DNA of 19,920 bases from JBAVEL01 sp049587715 (GCA_049587715.1 JBAVEL010000168.1:1-19920); one strand, 5' to 3'. Shown: positions 7,830 to 15,353, counted from the stretch's first letter. Notes: generated by a model not told the origin, from the sequence alone. Made by a program: numbers and translations.

Positions 7830-7858
7830 ATGGTACAAAGATGGAGAAGGACTTGCAA
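7830..7858 (-). promoter_or_regulatory. Promoter for the tsaD operon
   Basis: On the minus strand TTGCAA (7853-7858) is followed after 17 bases by TACCAT (7830-7835), leaving a short leader before the tsaD ATG at 7806. TTGCAA is its own reverse complement, so the same six bases can serve as -35 for the divergent lipoprotein promoter. Confidence 0.5.
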
Positions 7859-7882
7859 CAGAACCGCACTTCTGAGTATCAT
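7853..7882 (+). promoter_or_regulatory. Promoter for the META-domain lipoprotein
   Basis: TTGCAA (7853-7858) is followed after 18 bases by TATCAT (7877-7882). Transcription would start near 7889, about 50 bases before the ATG at 7940. It shares its palindromic -35 with the opposite tsaD promoter. Confidence 0.5.
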
Positions 7883-7939
7883 GTGCCGCAGCGGCGGGGC
7901 GGGTCCCCGCCTCCGCGCCACACAACGGGGAGATCATCC

Positions 7940-8842
7940 ATGAAGGTCCGGTGCCCCCTGCTCTTCTGCCTGGGAGCGATGATGCTCGGGGGCTGCGGAA
8001 AGCGGGAGGAGACGCCTCCCTCCCTCGCCGAGCTCAAGAACGCCACCTACCACGGCCTCGAGCTCACGCAGGAGACGGTGACGCTGAAAGACGGCGTCTG
8101 GGAGGGAGCCCCTGATCCCGCCGAAGAGGCCATGCGCTCCATTGTGGTGCTTCTGAGGGACTTCCATATGGAGGGAGACCCCGACCGGGACGGAGTGAAG
8201 GAAGCCGTGGTTCTCCTGGAGGAGAACGCGGGCGGAACGGGCCACTACCTGTATGTGGCCGTGGTCCGCCGCGAGCAGGGAAAGCCCGTCAACGTGGCCA
8301 CCGCCCTTGTGGGAGACAGGGTGCAGGTGCGGGATGCCCGCATGACCCCCGAAGGGTTCGAGCTGGACATCGTGCGGGCGGGTCCGGAAGATGCCCTCTG
8401 CTGTCCGGGGGAGCTGGCGACAAAGTTCTGGGAGCTGAGGGGCAGGCGGCTGAACGAAAGGGCGGAGCCCAGAGTCACGGGACGTCTGAGTCTGGAGACC
8501 CTCGCAGGGGCCTCCTGGCAGCTGGCCTTCTGGGGATGGGATGAGCCCCTGGAAGAGGGGCCGGCCCCCGTCGTCCGCGCCTCGCATGAGGGCTTGACGG
8601 GTCACGGCGGGTGCCGTTCGTTCACCGCGCCCGTCACCGAAGGATCCGTTCCCGGCGAGATCACGGTGGGGCCTGTGGCTCCGGCACACGGCGGGTGCGG
8701 CGCCGGGCAGCAGGAGCGGGAGCGCCGGTTCTTCTCGCTCCTTGAGAGCGCCGGCAAGTTCGGCTTTGTGGGGGGCCGCCTGGCGTTCCACTATGAGCGT
8801 CCCGAAGGCATGGGCGTGATGCTCCTGGAGAGGGTCCGCTGA
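7940..8842 (+). CDS. META (HslJ-like) domain lipoprotein
   Basis: This is a 300-residue protein from the ATG at 7940, which has GGGGAG 7 bases upstream and directly precedes the signal peptide. An in-frame ATG at 7841 would add 33 unlikely residues. The lipobox is LGGC with Cys19. Residues of about 30-165 form a domain with LKNATYHG, DPDRDGVKEAVVLLEENAGGTG and KPVNVATALVGDRVQV, which is known upstream of META domains in proteobacterial lipoproteins. The C-terminal part (about 190-300) has SWQLAFW, GHGGCRSF and a late RRFFSLLE, matching the META domain. HslJ-type META proteins are linked to stress tolerance, but the molecular role is unknown. It is probably envelope-anchored and transcribed alone. 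Confidence 0.83.
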   Translation: MKVRCPLLFCLGAMMLGGCGKREETPPSLAELKNATYHGLELTQETVTLKDGVWEGAPDPAEEAMRSIVVLLRDFHMEGDPDRDGVKEAVVLLEENAGGTGHYLYVAVVRREQGKPVNVATALVGDRVQVRDARMTPEGFELDIVRAGPEDALCCPGELATKFWELRGRRLNERAEPRVTGRLSLETLAGASWQLAFWGWDEPLEEGPAPVVRASHEGLTGHGGCRSFTAPVTEGSVPGEITVGPVAPAHGGCGAGQQERERRFFSLLESAGKFGFVGGRLAFHYERPEGMGVMLLERVR

Positions 8843-8864
8843 AGGGGAGGAGATCCCCCTCCGG

Positions 8865-8893
8865 TTGCAGGTTGGGGGTTTTCTGCTTATCTT
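8865..8893 (+). promoter_or_regulatory. Promoter for rpmB
   Basis: TTGCAG (8865-8870) is followed after 17 bases by TATCTT (8888-8893), in the only A+T-richer stretch before rpmB. The predicted leader is about 65 bases long. Confidence 0.62.
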
Positions 8894-8964
8894 GTGAGGT
8901 CAGGTCTGGCGCACCCGCCCCTTTCCCCGCGGGCGCGCGTGAAAAACCCTTCAGAGGAATCGTC

Positions 8965-9156
8965 ATGGCCAGGATCTGCGACATCTGCGGAAAGAAGCCG
9001 GTGAGCGGCAACAACATCAGCCACGCCCACAACAGGACCCGCCGGCGCTGGCTGCCCAATCTCCAGTCCGTCCGGATCATGGTCGAAGGGCACCCCCGGA
9101 AGGCGCAGGTGTGCACCACCTGCCTGAAGTCCAACAGGGTGGTGAAGGCGCCGTAA
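8965..9156 (+). CDS. rpmB: Large ribosomal subunit protein bL28
   Basis: This 63-residue protein matches bL28 along its whole length: ARICDICGKKP, the basic NRTRRRWLPNLQ block, and a C-terminal ending with CTTCLKS. Two CxxC pairs (Cys5/Cys8 and Cys50/Cys53) mark the zinc-binding form of bL28. The ATG at 8965 has AGAGGA 7 bases upstream. A longer in-frame extension from 8872 would run over the promoter and is rejected. It is a single-gene unit with its own promoter and a strong terminator downstream. Confidence 0.96.
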   Translation: MARICDICGKKPVSGNNISHAHNRTRRRWLPNLQSVRIMVEGHPRKAQVCTTCLKSNRVVKAP

Positions 9157-9185
9157 GCGTCGCGGGCGGGTCGGTTCCCCCCAGG

Positions 9186-9215
9186 GCCATCGTTCCCGCG
9201 ACCGATGGCTTTTTT
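9186..9215 (+). terminator. Intrinsic terminator after rpmB
   Basis: GCCATCG (9186-9192) pairs perfectly with CGATGGC (9203-9209) around a 10-base loop, and six T residues follow (9210-9215). This is a standard Rho-independent terminator located between rpmB and pgsA. Confidence 0.88.
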
Positions 9216-9247
9216 CTTCCACGCCCCTTCCCTCACCCGGGAATCCC

Positions 9248-9877
9248 GTGCAGAAGATAGAACTACAGCTCACGCTTCCCAACCAGCTCACGCTCCTGCG
9301 GGTTCTGCTCACCCCCGTCTTTGCGGCCCTTCTTCTGGCCGATTCCCCGGGGAGCCGGCAGGCGGCCCTGGGGGTCTTTCTGGCGGCGGCCCTGACCGAC
9401 TGGTACGACGGATGGATCGCCCGCAGATCGGGCACCACCTCCCGCTGGGGAAAGTTCCTGGACCCCCTTGCAGACAAGGTCCTCTCGGCCACGGCGCTCC
9501 TGGTGTATGCGGGCCTGGGCCTGGTGGATGCGTGGATGGTCTGGATCGTGATCGGGAGGGATTTCCTCATCACGGGGCTCCGGACCTATGGGGAGCTCCG
9601 GAATGTGCCCATCGCCACATCCCGCGGGGCGCAGGCCAAGACCTTCGGCCAGTTTGTGGTCATCTACTACATCCTGATTCTCTATGTGGCCCGCACATTC
9701 CCTCCTGTGGCGGAGCCCCTGGGGGGACTCATAGACACCCTCATGGCTCCCCAGGTGCTGTTCGGCATGATGCTCCTGGTGACCATCACAACGGTGGCAA
9801 CGGGGCTGGCCTACCTCTTCGAGAACCGGAAGCTCATCCGTGAAATCTGCCGCATCGGCTCCACTGCCCGCCCCTGA
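9248..9877 (+). CDS. pgsA: CDP-diacylglycerol-glycerol-3-phosphate 3-phosphatidyltransferase
   Basis: This 209-residue membrane protein makes phosphatidylglycerophosphate from CDP-diacylglycerol and glycerol-3-phosphate, the committed step to phosphatidylglycerol. The CDP-alcohol phosphotransferase signature is complete: Asp51, Asp54-Gly55, Ala58-Arg59, Gly68, Asp72 and Asp76 (DWYDGWIARR...GKFLDPLADK). About six hydrophobic segments surround it, and LPNQLTLLRVLLTPVF is the usual N-terminus. The start codon is a GTG with only a weak GGGA before it. It is followed immediately by pgpA, the enzyme of the next step, which overlaps it by 38 bases. It is the first gene of a seven-gene run for which I see no own promoter. 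Confidence 0.93.
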   Translation: MQKIELQLTLPNQLTLLRVLLTPVFAALLLADSPGSRQAALGVFLAAALTDWYDGWIARRSGTTSRWGKFLDPLADKVLSATALLVYAGLGLVDAWMVWIVIGRDFLITGLRTYGELRNVPIATSRGAQAKTFGQFVVIYYILILYVARTFPPVAEPLGGLIDTLMAPQVLFGMMLLVTITTVATGLAYLFENRKLIREICRIGSTARP

Positions 9878-10421
9878 ACCGGGGGCCCACGCGCCTCTCT
9901 GGGCCGTCCTCCTTGCCACCTGCGGAGGAATCGGGCGCCTCGGGTGGGCCCCGGGAACGGCCGCCTCTGCAACGGGGCTTCTTCTTCTGGCGGCCCTCCG
10001 GGCGGGAGCCGCCTCTCCCCCGCTCGAGGCGGTTCTCCTTCTTGTGCTTGTCTTTGCGGGACGCTCTGCGGCCTTCCGGGCGGCATCCTCCCTGGGCCAC
10101 CGGCTCACGGAGGGCGCCGCATACCTGAAGCGCACACTGGGTCAGGCGGCTCCCTCCCACCCGGACCCTTCGGCCGTGGTCATAGACGAAGTCGCGGGGA
10201 TGTGGGCGGCCATGCTGTTCGTTCCCCTCACCTGGCCCTCGGCGCTTGCGGCCTTCATTCTCTTCCGGCTCCTCGACATCCTGAAGCCCTTTCCCGTCCG
10301 GCAGGCCGAGCGCCTTGGCCGCGGCTGGGGCATCATGATGGATGATCTGGCGGCCGGGGCATATGCGAACATGGGCGTGCGGGTGCTCTGTGCACTCCTC
10401 CCGCAGGTGTTCTGCCCGTGA
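9840..10421 (+). CDS. pgpA: Phosphatidylglycerophosphatase A
   Basis: This 193-residue membrane protein removes the phosphate from phosphatidylglycerophosphate to give phosphatidylglycerol. PgpA family blocks are all present: GGIGRLGWAPGT (29-40), DPSAVVIDEVAG (109-120), FRLLDILKPFP (142-152) and GWGIMMDDLAAG (162-173), with the Asp/Glu cluster that binds metal. Several hydrophobic helices lie between them. The start is a GTG inside the pgsA 3' end; the first twenty residues are Ala/Pro-rich and the exact start is less sure. The stop overlaps the cinA start as GTGA. The pgsA-pgpA pairing places two successive enzymes of the pathway in one transcript. Confidence 0.92.
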   Translation: MKSAASAPLPAPEPGAHAPLWAVLLATCGGIGRLGWAPGTAASATGLLLLAALRAGAASPPLEAVLLLVLVFAGRSAAFRAASSLGHRLTEGAAYLKRTLGQAAPSHPDPSAVVIDEVAGMWAAMLFVPLTWPSALAAFILFRLLDILKPFPVRQAERLGRGWGIMMDDLAAGAYANMGVRVLCALLPQVFCP

Positions 10422-11659
10422 CGGCCGAGATCCTCACCATCGGGGATGAGCTCCTCATCGCTCAGGTGCTCAACACCAACCAGAGTTTCCTTGCCGAGCA
10501 TCTCACCCGGGCGGGCATCCGGGTCGGCCGCATGGTCACGGTGGGGGACGACATGGAGGAGATTCTGGCGGGGTTTGCGGAGGGACTCTCGCGCTCGGAC
10601 GCGCTCCTTGTGACGGGAGGCCTGGGCCCCACCCACGACGACATCACGCGTGAGGCGGTGTGCCGCTTCTTCCACACGGACCTGGTTCCCAGTGACACCG
10701 TCCGGGAGAGTATCGCCCGCCTCCTGGAGTCCCGGAACCTCCCCTGGAACCCCGCCCACGAGAGCCAGACACTCGTCCCCCGGCATGCCACCCTCATGCC
10801 CAACACATCGGGAACGGCGCCCGGGTTCATCCTGGAGAGAGAGGGGCGCTTCATGCTGGTGATGCCGGGAGTCCCCCATGAGATGAAGGGGATGGCCCTC
10901 GGGAGCGCCATCCCCTTTCTGGCAGAGAGATCGGGACCTGCCGCCATCTGCCACCGCACGCTCCGCACCACGGGAATCCCCGAGAGCATGCTGGCCCGCG
11001 CCCTCGAGCCCCTGGACACCCTCCTGGGGGAAGCCCGCCTGGCATTCCTTCCCTCGGTCACGGGAGTGCGGCTCCGGCTGAGCGCCGGGCGGGACTCTCC
11101 GGAGGAAGCCCGCGCCCTCATTGCCGGAGCCGAGCGCAGGATCCGGGCGCGCGTGGAGCCCTACATCTACGGGGTGGAAGAGGAAGAGCTGGAGGAGGTG
11201 GTGGGGAGGATTCTGGCGGAAAGACACCTCACTCTCGCCGTGGCGGAGTCCTGCACCGGAGGCCTCCTCGCGGACCGGATCACGGATGTGCCCGGCAGCT
11301 CCCGCTACTTCGAGCGGGGAGTGGTGGCATACAGCAACGAATCCAAGACCTCGCTTCTGGGAGTTCCGCCCGACATCATCCGGACTCACGGGGCGGTGAG
11401 CCGCCGGACGGTGGAGGCCATGGCACAGGGCATACGGCATGCGGCCGGGACCGACATCGGCCTCGCCACCACGGGGATCGCCGGACCCTCAGGAGGGAGC
11501 GCGGAAAAGCCCCTGGGCCTGGTCTGGATCGGGTACTCCTCACAGGGGGAGACCCTCTCGGCCTCGCTCCGCCTCGGGAACCACAGGCGGCGGACAAAGG
11601 AGCGGGCTTCCCAGGCCGCCCTCGAGATGCTCCGGAGAACACTCCTCGGCATTCGCTGA
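10418..11659 (+). CDS. cinA: CinA-family protein with NMN amidohydrolase domain
   Basis: This is a 413-residue two-domain protein. The N-terminal MoCF/COG1058-like domain opens with AEILTIGDELL and carries DALLVTGGLGPTHDDITREA. In CinA proteins this part hydrolyses ADP-ribose. The C-terminal PncC domain (about 255-410) has AVAESCTGGLLADRIT, the nucleophile-serine region of nicotinamide-mononucleotide deamidases. It also has GVVAYSNESKTSLLGV and TTGIAGPSGGSAEKPLGLVW. The pair fits recycling of pyridine nucleotide from NAD breakdown. The GTG start overlaps the pgpA stop by 4 bases. cinA near recA is a common bacterial arrangement, historically linked to competence. Confidence 0.94.
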   Translation: MTAEILTIGDELLIAQVLNTNQSFLAEHLTRAGIRVGRMVTVGDDMEEILAGFAEGLSRSDALLVTGGLGPTHDDITREAVCRFFHTDLVPSDTVRESIARLLESRNLPWNPAHESQTLVPRHATLMPNTSGTAPGFILEREGRFMLVMPGVPHEMKGMALGSAIPFLAERSGPAAICHRTLRTTGIPESMLARALEPLDTLLGEARLAFLPSVTGVRLRLSAGRDSPEEARALIAGAERRIRARVEPYIYGVEEEELEEVVGRILAERHLTLAVAESCTGGLLADRITDVPGSSRYFERGVVAYSNESKTSLLGVPPDIIRTHGAVSRRTVEAMAQGIRHAAGTDIGLATTGIAGPSGGSAEKPLGLVWIGYSSQGETLSASLRLGNHRRRTKERASQAALEMLRRTLLGIR

Positions 11660-11663
11660 GACC

Positions 11664-12260
11664 ATGCACACGTTGCGCCTGTTCGTGGCCGTGGAAACGC
11701 CCCCCTCCGCACGGGAGGAGCTGGGAGAGCTGCGGCGTGCGCTCGAACGGACGGGTGCCGCCGTCCGCTGGGAGGGATTGGAGAAGATGCACATCACCCT
11801 CAAGTTCCTGGGACCCGTGGGGGAGAACCTGTTACCCGAGGCCGTTCATACTCTTGAGGAGGCCTGCCGGGGGGGTTTCCCCTTCCGCGTGGAGTACGCG
11901 GGTATCGGGGCCTTCCCCCATTTCAGGAGTCCACGGGTGATCTGGGCGGGGGTGCGGGATCCCCGGGGCGGATTCCCTCCCCTTCATCGGGCGGTGGAGG
12001 AGGGCTATGCGCGCATCGGCTTTCCCAGGGAGGAGCGCCCCTTCCATCCCCACGTGACCCTGGGCCGTGTGGGAGGGGGCTTCATTCCCGATCGCTTGCT
12101 TCGCACCATCGAATCCACTACCTTCGAAAGCCGGACGGTGGAGATCCGCCATTGTGCCCTCGTGCGGAGCGACCTCCGCCCCTCCGGGTCCGTCTATACC
12201 ACACTGCACCGGTTTCCCCTCGGCCCGTCCGATACGGAGACAACCGGGGCCATCCCCTGA
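11664..12260 (+). CDS. thpR: RNA 2',3'-cyclic phosphodiesterase (2H family)
   Basis: This 198-residue protein is of the ThpR/LigT group, which opens 2',3'-cyclic phosphates at RNA ends. The two 2H motifs are present: H43-I-T45-L in KMHITLKFLG and H130-V-T132-L in HPHVTLGR. The N-terminus RLFVAVETP matches the family usual start. The ATG at 11664 lies 4 bases after the cinA stop. A longer frame from 11439 lies inside cinA and is not the real start. It sits between cinA and recA, as in several other bacteria. A role in RNA end processing is known for the family, but the physiological substrate is not. Confidence 0.9.
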   Translation: MHTLRLFVAVETPPSAREELGELRRALERTGAAVRWEGLEKMHITLKFLGPVGENLLPEAVHTLEEACRGGFPFRVEYAGIGAFPHFRSPRVIWAGVRDPRGGFPPLHRAVEEGYARIGFPREERPFHPHVTLGRVGGGFIPDRLLRTIESTTFESRTVEIRHCALVRSDLRPSGSVYTTLHRFPLGPSDTETTGAIP

Positions 12261-12271
12261 GGGAGCACACC

Positions 12272-13342
12272 ATGGCCGATGAGCGCGACGCCAAATCGCA
12301 GGCACTCAAGATCGCACTGGAGCAGATAGAGAAGCAGCACGGCAAGGGCGCCGTCATGCGCCTGGGGGAGGGCCCGATTCAGAAGGTGGACGTGGTTTCC
12401 ACGGGCGCCCTCTCCCTGGATGCGGCCCTGGGCATCGGGGGCATCCCCCGGGGCCGGGTGACCGAGGTCTTCGGGCCCGAGTCCTCGGGCAAGACCACCC
12501 TCTGCCTGCACGTCATTGCCGAGGCCCAGCGCGGGGGGGGCATCTGCGCCTTCATCGACGCCGAGCACGCCCTGGACATGCAGTACGCGAAGAAGCTGGG
12601 GGTGGACGTCAACAACCTCCTCCTCTCCCAGCCCGAGTTCGGGGAGCAGGCCCTGGAAATCGTGGAGACCCTGGTGAGGAGCGGGGCCCTGGATGTGATC
12701 GTCATCGACTCGGTGGCCGCCCTCACTCCGCGGGCCGAGATCGAGGGGGAAATGGGCGAGCCCAGCATGGGGGTCCAGGCCCGGCTCATGTCCCAGGCGC
12801 TCCGGAAGCTCACCTCGGCCATCAGCAAGTCGCGCACTTCGGTCATCTTCACCAACCAGCTCCGGATGAAGATCGGCGTCATGTTCGGCAACCCCGAAAC
12901 CACAACGGGAGGCAACGCCCTCAAGTTCTACGCCTCGGTCCGGCTGGATGTCCGCCGGGTGGAGGCCATCAAGGAGGGGACGAACGTGGTGGGGAACCGG
13001 GTGCGCGTGAAGGTGGTGAAAAACAAGGTGGCCCCTCCGTTCCGGGAGGCCTCCTTCGACATCCTCTACAACGAGGGCATCTCGCGGCTGGGAGACATGA
13101 TCGACCTGGCCGTGGACCACAACATTATCGTGAAGTCCGGCTCCTGGTTCTCCTGGAAAGACGACCGCATCGGGCAGGGCCGCGAGGCCGTCCGGAAGTT
13201 CCTTCAGGAAAACGAGAAGACGGCGAAGGCGGTGGAGCTGGAGCTCCGCAGGAAACTCTCTCTTCCGCTCCCCCCCTCCGAAGCCAAACCCGCCTCCGCT
13301 CCTCCGGCCCCCGTGAAGCCCGAGCCGCCGAAGAAGAAGTGA
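12272..13342 (+). CDS. recA: Recombinase RecA
   Basis: This 356-residue protein forms ATP-dependent filaments on single-stranded DNA, promotes strand exchange and stimulates LexA-type cleavage. Walker A is GPESSGKTT (68-76). VIVIDSVAALTPRAEIEGE covers Walker B and the L1 region, and FTNQLRMKIGVMFGNPETTTGGNALKFYAS contains loop L2 (shown here only as markers). The C-terminal domain ends in a Pro/Ala/Lys tail rather than the acidic tail of enterobacterial RecA. GAGGGAG lies 6 bases before the ATG at 12272, 11 bases after thpR. No SOS-type operator was recognised upstream, and transcription probably comes from the run beginning at pgsA. Confidence 0.97.
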   Translation: MADERDAKSQALKIALEQIEKQHGKGAVMRLGEGPIQKVDVVSTGALSLDAALGIGGIPRGRVTEVFGPESSGKTTLCLHVIAEAQRGGGICAFIDAEHALDMQYAKKLGVDVNNLLLSQPEFGEQALEIVETLVRSGALDVIVIDSVAALTPRAEIEGEMGEPSMGVQARLMSQALRKLTSAISKSRTSVIFTNQLRMKIGVMFGNPETTTGGNALKFYASVRLDVRRVEAIKEGTNVVGNRVRVKVVKNKVAPPFREASFDILYNEGISRLGDMIDLAVDHNIIVKSGSWFSWKDDRIGQGREAVRKFLQENEKTAKAVELELRRKLSLPLPPSEAKPASAPPAPVKPEPPKKK

Positions 13343-13388
13343 CCCCGGGATCCCGCCCCGCGCCGGACCCCGGGGAAGGGAACACGCA

Positions 13389-14039
13389 GTGAAGATCACC
13401 CGCATCACGGCCCGCGGGGGAGGGAAAAACCTCCACGATCTCTTTGTGGATGGCGATCTCGCCGCCTGCGTGAGCGCCGAGACCCTTCTGCGCCTGGGGC
13501 TCCGCACGGGGGATGCGCTCACCCCCGCCGTGCTCCGCGCCATGAAGGAGATGGAAGAGGCCCGGTCCGCCCGCAACGCGGCGCTCCGGCATCTGGCCCT
13601 CCGGCCCCGCACCGAGAAGGAGCTGACGGACCGGCTCCGCACCCTGGAGTTCCCCGAGGACCTGGCGCGGCGGACCGTGGCCGGGCTCCGCGATGAAGGC
13701 CTTGTGGATGACGGGGCCTTTGCCCGCATGTTCATCCGTTCGCAGATGAAGACCCGCCCCTCGGGCGGAATCCTCCTCCGCCGGAAGATGCTCCTTCTGG
13801 GGGTTCCGCCGGCGATCGCCCGGGAGGCCCTCCAGGAGCTGCTCCCTCCCCGATCCCAGGAGGATGCGGCCCTCCGGGAGGCCCGCGCCTACCTCAGGCG
13901 GAGGGGAAAGAAGAAAGAGGAGGACGCGAGGCGTCTGAACGCCCGGCTGGCCAGGCATCTGGCATCACGCGGGTTCACCTGGGATGCCATCGGGCCCGCT
14001 CTCCGGAAGGCGGGAGATCCAGGGGAGGAAGAGACATGA
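13389..14039 (+). CDS. recX: Regulatory protein RecX
   Basis: This 216-residue protein begins at a GTG preceded by GAAGGGA. RecX limits RecA filament growth. The protein is built of three-helix repeats, with typical RecX pieces ALRHLALRPRTEKELTDRL, GLVDDGAFARMFIRS and LLRRKMLLLGVP followed by IAREALQEL. The C-terminal repeat is basic (RRRGKKKEEDARR). It lies 46 bases after recA, the usual order, and its stop overlaps the next gene's ATG as ATGA. The length is slightly above the E. coli protein and near that of many other bacteria. Confidence 0.92.
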   Translation: MKITRITARGGGKNLHDLFVDGDLAACVSAETLLRLGLRTGDALTPAVLRAMKEMEEARSARNAALRHLALRPRTEKELTDRLRTLEFPEDLARRTVAGLRDEGLVDDGAFARMFIRSQMKTRPSGGILLRRKMLLLGVPPAIAREALQELLPPRSQEDAALREARAYLRRRGKKKEEDARRLNARLARHLASRGFTWDAIGPALRKAGDPGEEET

Positions 14040-14740
14040 ACAGGGTGGTGTTCGACATCGAGACGATGGCTGTTCCCCCGGAATCACTCCAGGAGGAGCA
14101 GCGGGAGTATCTCTTCCGGTTTGCCGACACGGAGCAGAAGCGCACCGAGGCCCTCCAGCAGATGAACCTCTCCCCCTTCACGGCCCGGATCATCGCCATT
14201 GCCATGCTGAACCCCGACACGGGGGGAGGAAAGGTCTTCTACGAGGACCCCGTGGCGGAGCCCTCCGCTTCGGAGGACGGCCGGGTGGAGTTTGTGCCGG
14301 GCTCCGAGCGGGAGACGCTCCAGGGGTTCTGGGGCGCCATCGAGCGTTACACGCAGTTCATCACATTCAACGGAAGGGGTTTCGACTGCCCCTTCCTGAT
14401 GCTCCGCTCGGCCATGTTGAAGGTCAAGCCCACCCGGAACCTGGTTCCCTACCGGTACAGCACCGCCGAGTCCATAGACCTCCTGGAACAGCTCGGCTTC
14501 TACGGGGGGTTCCGCAGGTTCAGCCTGGATTTCTACTGCAGGGCCTTCGGCATCCAGAGCCCCAAAGCGGGAGGGATCACGGGACTGGACCTCCCCGCCC
14601 TCCACGCGGCGGGCCGCTTCAGGGAGATTGCGGAGTACTGCCTGGGGGATGTCGTGGCCACAGCGGAGCTGTTCCGGATCTGGGAGACCCACCTGAGGTT
14701 CGAGCGCCCGGCCCCTCCGAAACACGAAAGCCGGACCTGA
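14036..14740 (+). CDS. PolB-like DEDDy 3'-5' exonuclease
   Basis: This 234-residue protein resembles the predicted 3'-5' exonuclease group related to the PolB proofreading domain (DNA_pol_B_exo2). ExoI is Asp7-x-Glu9 in VFDIET. ExoII is FNGRGFD, with Asp117. ExoIII is Y201CLGD205, the Tyr-x3-Asp form of DEDDy enzymes. All acidic catalytic residues are kept. There is no polymerase domain. GGGGAGG precedes the ATG, which overlaps the recX stop. Coupling to recA-recX suggests a role in DNA end processing or repair, which is inference. The stop codon lies within the terminator hairpin that ends this run. Confidence 0.88.
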   Translation: MNRVVFDIETMAVPPESLQEEQREYLFRFADTEQKRTEALQQMNLSPFTARIIAIAMLNPDTGGGKVFYEDPVAEPSASEDGRVEFVPGSERETLQGFWGAIERYTQFITFNGRGFDCPFLMLRSAMLKVKPTRNLVPYRYSTAESIDLLEQLGFYGGFRRFSLDFYCRAFGIQSPKAGGITGLDLPALHAAGRFREIAEYCLGDVVATAELFRIWETHLRFERPAPPKHESRT

Positions 14741-14751
14741 GCCCGGCTTTC
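14726..14751. terminator. Bidirectional intrinsic terminator between the exonuclease gene and bioY
   Basis: GAAAGCCGG (14726-14734) pairs with CCGGCTTTC (14743-14751), a perfect 9-bp stem with an 8-base loop. A and T residues at the stem ends favour use in both directions. It overlaps the exonuclease stop codon and lies about 20 bases beyond the bioY stop on the other strand. Confidence 0.72.
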
Positions 14752-14771
14752 TTCCCGCACGCCCTCTTCCG

Positions 14772-15353
14772 CTACGGAGTCTGCCGCACCCGGCGTGTGT
14801 GTGCGAGCGCCCGGTACACACCTGCGGCGGCAAAGAGCTTCACCAGATCCCACCAGGAGAACGCCACGAACCCCGTGGAGAATGCCGCGGCCCAGTCCCT
14901 GAGGAGTACCGCATAAAGCTGCACGGTCCCCGAAAGAAAGATCACGAGGAGCCCTGCACCCATGGAGAGATACGTCCATCCCGCCGAGCTCCCCCGCCCC
15001 ACAAGCCATCCCGTCAGGGCGGCTGCGGCGGGGAATGCCAGAAGGTATCCCCCCGTGGGACCCAGAAGGTGCGCCGGCCCGAACCCCCACAGTGCAAACA
15101 CGGGGAGGCCCGCCGCACCCGACGCCAGATAGAGGATCTGACTCAGGGCTCCGTTTCTGGGTCCGAGGAGCGCTCCCGCAAGGAGAACGAAAAGGGTCTG
15201 GAGAGTATAGGGCACCGGGGTGGAGGGAACCTGGATCTGCGCCCCCGCCGCCGTCAGAAGCGCGAACGCTCCGATCCAGAGCGCCTGCGTGATGACGGCC
15301 GGGCGCGGAACCGCCGGCGGATGCACTGCGCCTGCGGGCGGGCTTGTGCTCAT
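14772..15353 (-). CDS. bioY: Biotin transporter substrate-binding subunit BioY
   Basis: This 193-residue membrane protein is the S component of the ECF biotin uptake system. It has about six hydrophobic segments. The family markers are QIQVPSTPVPYTLQTLFVLL near the N-terminus, GALLGPRNGALSQILYLASGAAGLPVFA, and LLGPTGGYLLAFP. The start at 15353 has GGAG 7 bases upstream and gives the normal length; an upstream frame extending to 15698 lies antisense to the next gene. No bioM/bioN and no biotin synthesis gene lies in the window. It may use a shared energising module or act alone, which is inference. It has its own promoter and ends at the bidirectional hairpin. Confidence 0.93.
   Translation of the reverse strand: MSTSPPAGAVHPPAVPRPAVITQALWIGAFALLTAAGAQIQVPSTPVPYTLQTLFVLLAGALLGPRNGALSQILYLASGAAGLPVFALWGFGPAHLLGPTGGYLLAFPAAAALTGWLVGRGSSAGWTYLSMGAGLLVIFLSGTVQLYAVLLRDWAAAFSTGFVAFSWWDLVKLFAAAGVYRALAHTRRVRQTP

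Noticed and set aside
7807..7939. A small RNA or riboswitch in the tsaD/lipoprotein spacer
   Set aside because: The spacer is filled by two promoters and short leaders, and no long stable structure was seen.
8843..8858. GGGGA...TCCCC inverted repeat after the META lipoprotein as a terminator
   Set aside because: The stem is short, the loop is purine only, and no T-run follows; it merges into the rpmB promoter.
10142..11440. 432-codon minus-strand open frame opposite cinA
   Set aside because: The frame is a shadow of a high-G+C gene; its composition is rich in Gly, His and Arg with no motif, and cinA and pgpA fully explain the region.
12241..12272. SOS (LexA) operator upstream of recA
   Set aside because: No inverted CTG-N-CAG or GAAC-N4-GTTC type site was found in the short gap or just upstream.
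12194..13735. 513-codon open frame on the minus strand opposite recA and recX
   Set aside because: It mirrors the strong codon bias of recA/recX. It has low-complexity His/Gly/Arg composition and no recognisable domain, and the plus strand holds clear genes.
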